DNA of 64,000 nucleotides, taken from contig CAVWFH010000033.1 in the NCBI GenBank assembly GCA_963754065.1, positions 8,288 to 72,287 of the forward strand, read 5' to 3'. Of the stretch, positions 18,090-25,641 are shown piece after piece. The notes beneath the pieces were generated by a model, which was not told where the DNA came from, made no database searches, and was given only the letters and a program-made list of their open reading frames with translations. The stretch's first letter is position 1. The number at the start of each line of letters is the position of its first letter. This DNA comes from JALORV01 sp963754065. GTDB taxonomy: Bacteria > Pseudomonadota > Gammaproteobacteria > Burkholderiales > Burkholderiaceae_F. The position numbers were made by a program, and so were the translations under genes.

Positions 18090-19916
18090 ATGGACACCCT
18101 TGACTCCCGCCGCGCCACCGTGCGCACCCGCATCGACATGCTGCGCCAGGCCATGGCGCGCAACGGCCTTGCCGCCGTCATTGTGCCGTCGAGTGATCCG
18201 CATCTGTCCGAGTACCTGCCGGACCGCTGGAAGGGCCGCGAGTGGCTGAGTGGTTTTACGGGCTCGGTCGGGACGCTGGTGGTCACGCGGGATGCCGCGG
18301 GGGTGTGGGTCGACAGCCGCTACTGGACGCAGGCTGAAGTGCAGCTGTCTGGGACCGGCGTGGAACTGATGAAGCTACCCGGTACGGCCAGCCTCGCGCA
18401 TATCGAGTGGCTCGCGACGACGCTGAAGCGCGGCGACACGGTCGCCGTCGACGGCACCGTCCTCGCGCTGGCGGCAGGCCGCGCACTCGAGACGGCGCTG
18501 ACTGCCAAGGGCATCCGCGTGCGCACCGATCTCGACGTCCTGTCCGAGGTCTGGCCCGACCGTGCGTCGCTGCCCATCCCGCCGATCTATGAACATGTGA
18601 CGCCCTACGCGACCATCCCACGCAGCGCGAAGCTTTCCGCCGTGCGCGAAGACATGCGCAAGGCCGGAGCGACTCACCACTTCATTTCGACGCTGGACGA
18701 CATCGCGTGGCTCACCAACCTGCGCGGCGCCGACGTCAGCTACAACCCGGTGTTCGTCGCGCACCTGCTGCTCGACGCGCGCAGTGCGCGCCTGTTTGTC
18801 GCCGACGGCAAGATCGAGAACGGACTGAAGTCCCGGCTGGCCGCCGACGGCATCGAGGTCGCGCCGTACACCCAGGCGGCAGCTGCGCTGGCCGCCCTGC
18901 CCCCTGCCGCCACGCTGCTCGTCGACCCGCGTCGCATCACGCTCGGCATGCGCCAGGTCGTGGCTTCCGGTGTCGAAGTCATCGAGGCGATCAATCCGAC
19001 CACGATGGCCAAGTCGCGCAAATCGGCGGCCGAGGCCGCACACATCCGCGCGACGATGGAGCAGGACGGCGCTGCGCTGGCGGAGTTCTTCGCGTGGTTC
19101 GAGTCCGCGCTCGGCAAGGAACTGATCACCGAACTCACCATCGACGAAAAGATCATCAGCGCACGGGCACAACGGCCGGGTTTCGTCTGCCCGAGCTTCA
19201 CGACCATCGCGGCGTTCAACGCCAACGGAGCCCAGCCGCACTATCGCGCGACCGAAGAGTCGCATGCCACGATCGGCACGCCCGGTACCACCGGAAACGG
19301 CATGTTGCTGATCGACTCGGGCGGCCAGTACCTGGGCGGAACGACCGACATCACGCGCGTGGTGCCCGTCGGCACAACGACAGCCGAACAGCGCCGCGAC
19401 TACACGCTGGTGCTCAAGGGCATGATCGCGCTGTCGGTCGCGCGCTTTCCGCGCGGCACCCGCAGCCCGCTGCTCGATACGCTGGCGCGCGCGCCGATCT
19501 GGGCGGCCGGCATCGACTTCGGTCACGGCACCGGTCACGGCGTCGGCTATTTCCTCAACGTGCACGAGGGCCCGCACGGCATCACCCCGCACCTCGCGCC
19601 TGAACCGCAGACCGCGATGGAACCCGGGATGATCACGTCGAACGAACCCGGCATCTATCGGCCCGGTCGCTGGGGCGTGCGCATCGAGAACCTGGTGCTG
19701 AACGTCTCAGGCGACCTGGGCGAGTTCGGCGAATTCCTCCGCTTCGAGACGCTGACGCTGTGCCCCATCGATACGCGACTTATCGAACGCACGCTCATGC
19801 GCGCCGATGAGATCGGCTGGCTGAATGCGTACCACGACGAAGTGCGGCGCCGCGTCAGCCCGCTCGTTTCCGGCGCCGCGGCGCTGTGGCTGCAGGAGCG
19901 CACCGCGCCGATCTAG
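18090..19916 (+). CDS. Xaa-Pro aminopeptidase (M24B), long three-domain form
   Basis: The 608-residue cytoplasmic metalloprotease removes N-terminal residues ahead of proline. Two creatinase-like N-terminal domains (starting around residue 10 with MARNGLAAVIVPSSDPH) precede the pita-bread catalytic domain. The metal ligands are recognisable: two Asp in LIDSGGQYLGGTTDITR, His in GHGTGHGVGYFL, and Glu in NEPGIY and RIENL. The length matches the long eukaryote-like aminopeptidase P group. It is a single gene with no operon partner. Confidence 0.93.
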   Translation: MDTLDSRRATVRTRIDMLRQAMARNGLAAVIVPSSDPHLSEYLPDRWKGREWLSGFTGSVGTLVVTRDAAGVWVDSRYWTQAEVQLSGTGVELMKLPGTASLAHIEWLATTLKRGDTVAVDGTVLALAAGRALETALTAKGIRVRTDLDVLSEVWPDRASLPIPPIYEHVTPYATIPRSAKLSAVREDMRKAGATHHFISTLDDIAWLTNLRGADVSYNPVFVAHLLLDARSARLFVADGKIENGLKSRLAADGIEVAPYTQAAAALAALPPAATLLVDPRRITLGMRQVVASGVEVIEAINPTTMAKSRKSAAEAAHIRATMEQDGAALAEFFAWFESALGKELITELTIDEKIISARAQRPGFVCPSFTTIAAFNANGAQPHYRATEESHATIGTPGTTGNGMLLIDSGGQYLGGTTDITRVVPVGTTTAEQRRDYTLVLKGMIALSVARFPRGTRSPLLDTLARAPIWAAGIDFGHGTGHGVGYFLNVHEGPHGITPHLAPEPQTAMEPGMITSNEPGIYRPGRWGVRIENLVLNVSGDLGEFGEFLRFETLTLCPIDTRLIERTLMRADEIGWLNAYHDEVRRRVSPLVSGAAALWLQERTAPI

Positions 19917-19941
19917 GCAGTGCGCTCGGTCGACGCCGTCG

Positions 19942-20916
19942 TCAGGCCATCGCGCCGACATCGGTGAGCATGTCGCGATGTTCGCGCCCTGCAGGTTTCG
20001 GCGCGACGACCGGGGCGGTTGGCGCCGCGAGCTGCAGCGGCACCGCCTCGCGGCGCTCGACGATGAAACGCACCGACGCATCGACCACGTGCAGGTCGCG
20101 CAGGATGCGACGATGGCCGAGGCCGTCGGTCACGAGCAGGCGGGCGTTCGGAGCCTGGGCATACACATGGCCGTTGGTGATCGGCACCTCGGCGTCCTTG
20201 GCGTCGTGCACGATGAGCAGCGGCGTGGCGATGCGCCGCGCGAACGCGTGGTCAGCCACCAGTTGCGACATCGGCACGCCGGCGGTCGCCTCGGCTTCGC
20301 GCTGCACATCGTCGAGCAAGGTGTCCGGCGTGCCGAGTGCGCGTGCAATCCAGCGCAGGAAGGGCCGCGGGTCGGTCGGCGGCGCAATCAGCACCGCCGC
20401 CGGCGCCAGCGCGGGCGCCTCCGCCAGCACGCCGGCAACGGCGGCGGCGCCGAGCGAATGCGCGATCACGCCTGCCGGACGGCGCACGTCGCGCAGCAGT
20501 GCCCGCACGCTGCGGATCATCATGGGCAGCGTGGCCTGTTCACCTGCGCTTGCTCCGTGCGCCACGTGGTCGAACGCCAGCACGGCGTAGCCCTGGGCAC
20601 GTAACGGCTCGACGAACTGCTCGAGCTGCTGCGCCCAGCCGTTCCAGCCATGAACCAGCAGCACGGTCGGTGCGTGGGTCGTATCGCCCCAGCGGTAGGT
20701 CACGACCGGGCCATCGGACAACCGGACCGTGGCCACTCGCGGCGCTTCGGTGGCGAAACGGCGGCGCTCGGGCGCGGCGCGTTCGGTCGTGAAAAAGCGC
20801 CGGGCTACATGCTGCGCGGTTCGGCGCGGCGTGACGATCGATCCGACGCGGATACCGGCGCGGCCGGCGGAAAACATTAGCGACCGACCGGTCGCTTTTA
20901 AGGTATGAGTAAACAT
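19942..20916 (-). CDS. Alpha/beta hydrolase
   Basis: This roughly 324-residue alpha/beta hydrolase has an oxyanion region LLVHGWNG, a nucleophile elbow AHSLG, an acid in HDAKDAEVP and a His in GLGHRR. The substrate is unknown. The ATG at 20916 has AGGAGG at good spacing. However, an 18-bp TetR-type operator lies at 20879-20896, inside codons 7-13, and an ATG at 20877 immediately follows it, so a shorter protein from a promoter under the operator is also possible. The tetR gene is directly upstream on the same strand and very likely controls it. Confidence 0.85.
   Translation of the reverse strand: MFTHTLKATGRSLMFSAGRAGIRVGSIVTPRRTAQHVARRFFTTERAAPERRRFATEAPRVATVRLSDGPVVTYRWGDTTHAPTVLLVHGWNGWAQQLEQFVEPLRAQGYAVLAFDHVAHGASAGEQATLPMMIRSVRALLRDVRRPAGVIAHSLGAAAVAGVLAEAPALAPAAVLIAPPTDPRPFLRWIARALGTPDTLLDDVQREAEATAGVPMSQLVADHAFARRIATPLLIVHDAKDAEVPITNGHVYAQAPNARLLVTDGLGHRRILRDLHVVDASVRFIVERREAVPLQLAAPTAPVVAPKPAGREHRDMLTDVGAMA
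20879..20896. promoter_or_regulatory. TetR-family operator at the 5' end of the hydrolase gene
   Basis: AGCGACCG-AC-CGGTCGCT is an inverted repeat with two perfect 8-base arms, matching the site in front of tetR except for one central base. Its position across the first codons of the hydrolase (or just before the internal ATG at 20877) suggests repression of that gene by the neighbouring TetR protein. Confidence 0.85.
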
Positions 20917-20947
20917 GGAGGGGCCTCCTGCGGAACTCAGTGGGACG

Positions 20948-21538
20948 TCAGTGGGACTGCGGGGGGAACAGCTGATCGAACGCGCGTTCGGCGTCGCGCA
21001 GTGCATCGCGCTGGCCGAGCAGTCGTGCCATGGTGTCAGCGGCGGCGGCCAACCCCAACAAGGTCATGACCATCTGGCGCGGCGACAGGGACGTGCTGAC
21101 CTGCTTCAGTTCGATGGCCTTGGTGGCCTGCCGCTCGAGATAACCAAGCCAGTCGTTCCAGCTCGCGACCAGCGCGTCGCGCACCTCGCCGGGCTGGTCG
21201 TCGAATTCGAGACGAGCCGCATTGAGCGGACAACCGCCCTCGAGGCCGTTGTTCTGGATCCAGCCCAGCCAGTTTCGAAAGATCGCGCGCAGCCGCGGTG
21301 CGCCGGCTGGCACGGACAGCGCGGGCAGCAACGCACGCTCGCGGAACAGCTCCGAGGTGCGATGAACGACCGCGAGTTGCAGGGCTTCCTTGGTCGGGAA
21401 ATGCCGCAGCAGCCCGCTCTTGGACCAGCCCGCGCGTTCGGCCACCGGCGCGATCGTCAGGGCCGCCACGCCGATCCGGCTGGCTTCCCTCATTGCCGCG
21501 TCGATCAACGCGAGCCTGGCTTCGTCACCTCGTTGCAT
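20948..21538 (-). CDS. TetR/AcrR family transcriptional repressor
   Basis: This 196-residue regulator has an N-terminal helix-turn-helix of TetR type (APVAERAGWSKSGLLRHFPTKEAL, read in pieces) and a helical ligand-binding domain with a TetR_C-like region (WLGWIQNNGLEGGCPLN). The ATG at 21538 was chosen because it precedes the HTH at normal distance; an 18-bp palindromic operator lies 13 bases upstream, indicating autorepression. The hydrolase follows 31 bases downstream with its own copy of the operator. The ligand is unknown. Confidence 0.9.
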   Translation of the reverse strand: MQRGDEARLALIDAAMREASRIGVAALTIAPVAERAGWSKSGLLRHFPTKEALQLAVVHRTSELFRERALLPALSVPAGAPRLRAIFRNWLGWIQNNGLEGGCPLNAARLEFDDQPGEVRDALVASWNDWLGYLERQATKAIELKQVSTSLSPRQMVMTLLGLAAAADTMARLLGQRDALRDAERAFDQLFPPQSH

Positions 21539-21550
21539 GGCCGGGACAGT

Positions 21551-21568
21551 AGCGACCGATCGGTCGCT
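21551..21568. promoter_or_regulatory. TetR-family operator in front of tetR
   Basis: AGCGACCGATCGGTCGCT is a perfect 18-bp palindrome ending 13 bases before the tetR ATG. It is the same element as the one at 20879-20896. Autoregulation is the usual arrangement for this family. Confidence 0.88.
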
Positions 21569-21853
21569 TGTCAAGCACTTTTGCACGGCAGTGCGGTGCG
21601 AGCCTATGTCCTCCCTGGCCCGGGCGACATGTGCCCTCCCTCGATACCGACGAGGCGACTCATGGGCTCGCTCAATGCAGAACTGACGCGGACCGAGTCC
21701 GCCGGCTCGCTCACTCAACGACATCACGACATCACGACAGTTGTTGCGTCGCGTCAACGCGGCTCAGCGCAAGGCTCCCATGCTGATGAACTGAGCTGGC
21801 CGCCGCGGCAGCATCCCGCGCGCCGCGTCCCCGGATCCGGCAGGGAGCTTCTG

Positions 21854-23662
21854 ATGCCCACACCCAGCCTGAAACTTGTTCCAAAGGCCGCGCCAGCGCG
21901 CGCGCCGATCAAAGCCGTCGAGCCGCCGTCAGAGAAGTACCTGGCGGAGCCCATGCCACTGGCCAACTACGACCGCGCGATTCGCGCCGCGGTGGCGCGA
22001 GCCAGCCGCGGCATTGCGTGGCCGTCGCTGGTTTCGGCCTGGGCGGATTGGTACCGCCACCTGGCGGCCGCACCCGGCAAGCAGATGGAACTGGCCAGCA
22101 AGGCGCAACGCAAAGCCGCCCGGTTCGCCTTGTACGCGCTGGAATGCGCGCAGGGTGACAGCACGCCCTGCATCAATCCCCTGCCGCAGGATCGTCGCTT
22201 CCGGGACCCGGCCTGGCAGGAGTTTCCGTTCAACCTGATGCATCAGTCGTTCCTGCTGATGCAACAGTGGGTCTGGAATGCGACCAACAACGTGGTGGGC
22301 GTCGGTCGCCACCACGAGCGCATGGTCACCTTCACCGCACGACAGGCTCTCGACATGGCGAGCCCGACCAATTTCATCTGGACCAACCCCGAGATCCTGG
22401 CGCGGACGATGGAAACCGGTGGGCAGAACCTGCTTCAGGGCATGAGCGACTGGTGGGCCGACGCGCTGTCGCAAGCATCGGGCAAGCCGCGAGCAGACGG
22501 CGTGGCGTTCACCCCGGGCGAGCAGGTGGCCATCACGCCGGGAAAGGTCGTGCTGCGCAACGACCTGATCGAGCTGATGCAGTACGCGCCCACGAGTGCC
22601 ACGGTCCATCCGGAACCGGTGTTGATCATCCCCTCGCCCATCCTGAAGTACTACATCCTCGATCTGTCGCCGCACAACTCGCTGGTGAAGTATCTGGTCG
22701 ACCGGGGCCACACGGTCTTCATGCTGTCGTGGCGCAATCCCGACGCGCGCGACCGCGAGCTCGGAGTCGATCACTACCTGCGCCTGGGCATTCGAGCGGC
22801 CATCGACGCGGCCACCGTGATAACGAAGCAGAAACTGCATGCGGTCGGCTATTGCCTCGGCGGCACGTTCCTCGCTGCGCTCGCGGCCTCGATGGCGAGC
22901 CACGGAGATGACCGGCTCGCGTCGCTGACCCTCCTCGCTACGGAAGTCGACTTCACCGAAGCGGGCGAACTGTCGATCTTCATCGACGACAGCCAGCTCG
23001 CGTATCTCGAGGACCTGACGTGGGAGCAGGGTTACCTCGACGGCAAGCAGATGTCGGGCGCATTCACGCTGCTGAATTCCAATGACCTGATCTGGTCGCG
23101 CGTGGTGCGCCAGTACCTGATGGCCGAGCCCCAGAAGGCCACGGACCTCAGCGCATGGAATGTCGACACGACGCGATTGCCGCACCGGATGCATACCGAG
23201 TACCTGCGCAACCTGTACCTGAACAATGACCTTGCCTCGGGCCGGATGCGCTACGACGGCCGCTCGATCGCGCTGTCCGACATACGCGCGCCCATTTTCC
23301 TCGTCGGAACCGAGCGCGATCACGTCGCGCCGTGGAAGTCCGTCTACATGCTCAATCTGTACGTCGACGCCGATGTCACGTTCTGTCTCACCAGTGGCGG
23401 CCACAACGTCGGCATCGTCAATCCGCCCGACGTCGAAGCGCCTCCGCGGCATTACCGGATCGCGGCAAAGAAGGCTGCTGATCGGTATGTCGACCCGGAC
23501 CAGTGGTTTTCGCGCAATGCACCGCTCGACGGCTCGTGGTGGCCCGCCTGGCAGACGTGGCTTGCGGAGCGATCCGGCAAGCCTGCCAAGCCGCCCTCAA
23601 TGGGCAATGCCGAGTTTGCGGCGATGGGCGACGCCCCGGGAACGTACGTGCTGATGAAGTAG
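21854..23662 (+). CDS. phaC: Poly(3-hydroxyalkanoate) synthase (PhaC)
   Basis: This 602-residue enzyme polymerises hydroxyacyl-CoA into PHA storage granules. The catalytic triad is visible: C334 in the lipase-like box GYCLGG, D489 in GTERDHVAPW and H517 in SGGHNVGI. The N-terminal PhaC domain is present (ASPTNFIWTNPEI). Length and layout fit class I synthases. The ATG at 21854 is preceded by AGGGAG. No phaA, phaB or phasin gene is adjacent, so precursors would come from elsewhere. Confidence 0.93.
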   Translation: MPTPSLKLVPKAAPARAPIKAVEPPSEKYLAEPMPLANYDRAIRAAVARASRGIAWPSLVSAWADWYRHLAAAPGKQMELASKAQRKAARFALYALECAQGDSTPCINPLPQDRRFRDPAWQEFPFNLMHQSFLLMQQWVWNATNNVVGVGRHHERMVTFTARQALDMASPTNFIWTNPEILARTMETGGQNLLQGMSDWWADALSQASGKPRADGVAFTPGEQVAITPGKVVLRNDLIELMQYAPTSATVHPEPVLIIPSPILKYYILDLSPHNSLVKYLVDRGHTVFMLSWRNPDARDRELGVDHYLRLGIRAAIDAATVITKQKLHAVGYCLGGTFLAALAASMASHGDDRLASLTLLATEVDFTEAGELSIFIDDSQLAYLEDLTWEQGYLDGKQMSGAFTLLNSNDLIWSRVVRQYLMAEPQKATDLSAWNVDTTRLPHRMHTEYLRNLYLNNDLASGRMRYDGRSIALSDIRAPIFLVGTERDHVAPWKSVYMLNLYVDADVTFCLTSGGHNVGIVNPPDVEAPPRHYRIAAKKAADRYVDPDQWFSRNAPLDGSWWPAWQTWLAERSGKPAKPPSMGNAEFAAMGDAPGTYVLMK

Positions 23663-23735
23663 GTTCCTTCAGCAATTCAGCTCGCGCACGATCCCGTCAC
23701 GGAACGGCGCTTCGTGCCGAATGCGCAAAGGACAA

Positions 23736-23755
23736 AGCCCGGCCGAAGCCGGGCT
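23736..23755 (-). terminator. Probable intrinsic terminator
   Basis: A perfect 8-bp GC-rich stem (AGCCCGGC / GCCGGGCT) with a 4-base loop. On the minus strand it is followed by TTTGTCCTTT, as expected for a terminator of the small minus-strand gene ending at 23820. It may also act weakly on phaC transcripts from the other side. Confidence 0.6.
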
Positions 23756-23819
23756 GTGCCCTGCATGTCCACCGCGGGGGAGGCGGCCGGACGAGCGCAG
23801 CGCGCCACGCGCGTGGCGA

Positions 23820-23993
23820 TCAGTTGGTACGGGTGGCCGTGACGGTTGTACGCGCTGAGGCAACGTTCTGAAGTGCGTCTTCGCGTGGCTGCATGCCGGC
23901 CACGGTGCTGCCCAACAGGACGGCGCTGGTGACGACGGCCACGGCGAAGGCGGCGAGCTTGGTGGCAACGGAAACGGTGTCGGTGGCGTACAT
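23820..23993 (-). CDS. Small single-TM protein of unknown function
   Basis: A 57-residue product (MYATDTVSVATKL...) has one hydrophobic segment (residues 13-33) and a short polar C-terminus. The ATG at 23993 has AAGGA upstream, and a terminator hairpin follows the stop, so it looks like a real monocistronic gene. The family was not recognised. It could be a short exported peptide or a membrane anchor. Confidence 0.55.
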   Translation of the reverse strand: MYATDTVSVATKLAAFAVAVVTSAVLLGSTVAGMQPREDALQNVASARTTVTATRTN

Positions 23994-24406
23994 GATGCAA
24001 TCCTTACAGTGCGGCCTGCGTTTTTCGATGGGCGCACTGTAGTCACGGGCTCGCTTCACTGCGAGCGCGTTGCGACGAGCCGCAGAAATCGCGGCGTGAA
24101 CTGCAGTCGAGCGTTCGTCGCGATTTGGGGGCGGTTTCAGGATTCGTCCCGTCCACGCGCAGTTCATCCCACCATGCTGCAATTCGTCGCTTGCCGCTTT
24201 CGCTGATCGTCCGGGCGCGCAGAATCTCCGGACCGATGACCGAGTCCGGACACGGCCTGCAGCGAGATTTCTCAGTGGCCATGTCCGGTTTCGAATCGAT
24301 TCGGCGTCCTATCCAGCAAGAGCATCAGGCATCTGCTCAATGCTCCCGGACAGCAGGCTGGTCGCTTGCTGATGAGTTGAACCGCCCATGTGGAAGGAAA
24401 CCTGCC
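23994..24406. other. Intergenic region without a recognised gene
   Basis: About 410 bases between the divergent small TM gene and the small exported protein gene. Coding potential is poor in all frames on inspection. It presumably carries the promoters of both genes, but no clear regulator site was seen. Confidence 0.5.
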
Positions 24407-24721
24407 ATGACCGCCACCACCACCCGCATCGCCTCAGCGCTTGTCCTCGCGGCGGCGTTCACCGCCAGTGCGCAGGCCGAGTACCGCTGCGAGAACGCCC
24501 CCAGCTGGATCGACCGCAGTGCCTGCCAGGCGGCTGATCAGGGTCCCGATGCGCTGCGACGCTTCGTCCAGAACATGAACTCGATTCGTATCAACATCCA
24601 GTTCGCGGACTATGTCAATGAGCAGCGGGCCGACTCCTGGGACGCGCAGCGTCGCAAGATGGCCGCACAGGAGCAAAACGTCGAGAACGCGCAGAAGGTC
24701 GCCAGCAACGAACGGCGCTAG
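24407..24721 (+). CDS. Small exported protein of unknown function
   Basis: The 104-residue product has a signal peptide with probable cleavage at AQA-EYR (around residue 24). The mature part is about 80 residues, has two Cys near its start (YRCENAP, RSACQAA) and a charged helical C-terminus. The ATG is preceded by GGAAGGAAA. No known domain was recognised; a disulfide in the periplasm is plausible. Confidence 0.6.
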   Translation: MTATTTRIASALVLAAAFTASAQAEYRCENAPSWIDRSACQAADQGPDALRRFVQNMNSIRINIQFADYVNEQRADSWDAQRRKMAAQEQNVENAQKVASNERR

Positions 24722-24739
24722 CGCCCCTGCACTCTCTTT

Positions 24740-24796
24740 CCCGCGGCGCGACTGTCCGGTCGGACCTCCAGCCGGTCGCGACAGTCGCGCTGCGGG
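24740..24796. repeat. Long imperfect inverted repeat (stem-loop)
   Basis: Arms 24740-24755 and 24781-24796 pair as 5 + 10 base pairs with a single internal mismatch around a 25-base loop. It lies 18 bases after the small exported protein gene. No T-run follows on either strand, so it may be an mRNA-stabilising structure or a non-canonical terminator. Confidence 0.55.
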
Positions 24797-24939
24797 AATC
24801 TCGCGTTCTGGTATGTCGTGGAGCGCCGCTGGGATGTGGCCGGTCCAGTGCAGACATTGAATCGCGGCCCAGGAACTCCCTGCCGCGTGTTGTGGCATGG
24901 GCGGGTCCACCTCTTTGCAGAGCAGACTGATCCGCCCGC

Positions 24940-25641
24940 CTAATTGCCTTCAGCCGACAGAAGGCGATAGCCGACACCCGTTTCGGTCTGAAGGTAGCGA
25001 GGTCGGGCAGGATCCGGTTCGATCTTTTCACGCAGCTGCTTCATGTAGATGCGCAAATAGTGCGGCTGGTCGACCCGGTCGGGACCCCAGACCTCCTTCA
25101 GCAATTGCCGCTGCGTCGCTACCGCGCCATCGTGGCGCGCGAGTGCAGCGAGCAAGCGAAACTCCAGCGGGGTGAAGTGAATCGCTCCGGCGGGACCCTG
25201 GGCAGTGCGCTGCGTCAGGTTGATGGTCACCTGCCCGAGTTGCAGCGGCCGATCGAGTTCGGTCGGCCGCGCGGCTCGCCGGAGCGCCGCGCGCACACGC
25301 GCAAGCAGCTCGCCGACGGCGAACGGCTTGGTAACGTAGTCGTCGGCGCCGGCATCGAGCGCGGCGATCTTCTGCTGTTCGTCGACGCGCGCCGACAGCA
25401 CCACAATCGGCAGTGACGACCACTCGCGGATGCCGCGAACCACGGTGTGGCCCTCGGCGTCCGGCAATCCGAGGTCGAGGATCACCAGATCCGGCTTGTG
25501 GCTGGCGGCCTCGATCAGGCCGCGTCGGGCGGTATCAGCCTCGATCACGCGGAAACCTTCGGCCGCCAGGGTCGTGCGCAGCAATCGACGCAACTGCGGC
25601 TCGTCGTCGATGACCAGCACGGCATGGGCTGCGTCGGTCAT
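24940..25641 (-). CDS. kdpE: KdpE-type response regulator
   Basis: This 233-residue OmpR-family regulator has a receiver domain with IDDEP acidic pocket, phospho-acceptor D56 in LVILDLGLPD, T/S and K positions (VVLSAR, YVTKPF), and a C-terminal winged helix (HYLRIYMKQLREKIEPDP in parts). With KdpD it activates the potassium transporter operon under K+ limitation. Its ATG overlaps the kdpD stop by four bases (ATGA) in the frame restored after the kdpD frameshift. Confidence 0.93.
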   Translation of the reverse strand: MTDAAHAVLVIDDEPQLRRLLRTTLAAEGFRVIEADTARRGLIEAASHKPDLVILDLGLPDAEGHTVVRGIREWSSLPIVVLSARVDEQQKIAALDAGADDYVTKPFAVGELLARVRAALRRAARPTELDRPLQLGQVTINLTQRTAQGPAGAIHFTPLEFRLLAALARHDGAVATQRQLLKEVWGPDRVDQPHYLRIYMKQLREKIEPDPARPRYLQTETGVGYRLLSAEGN

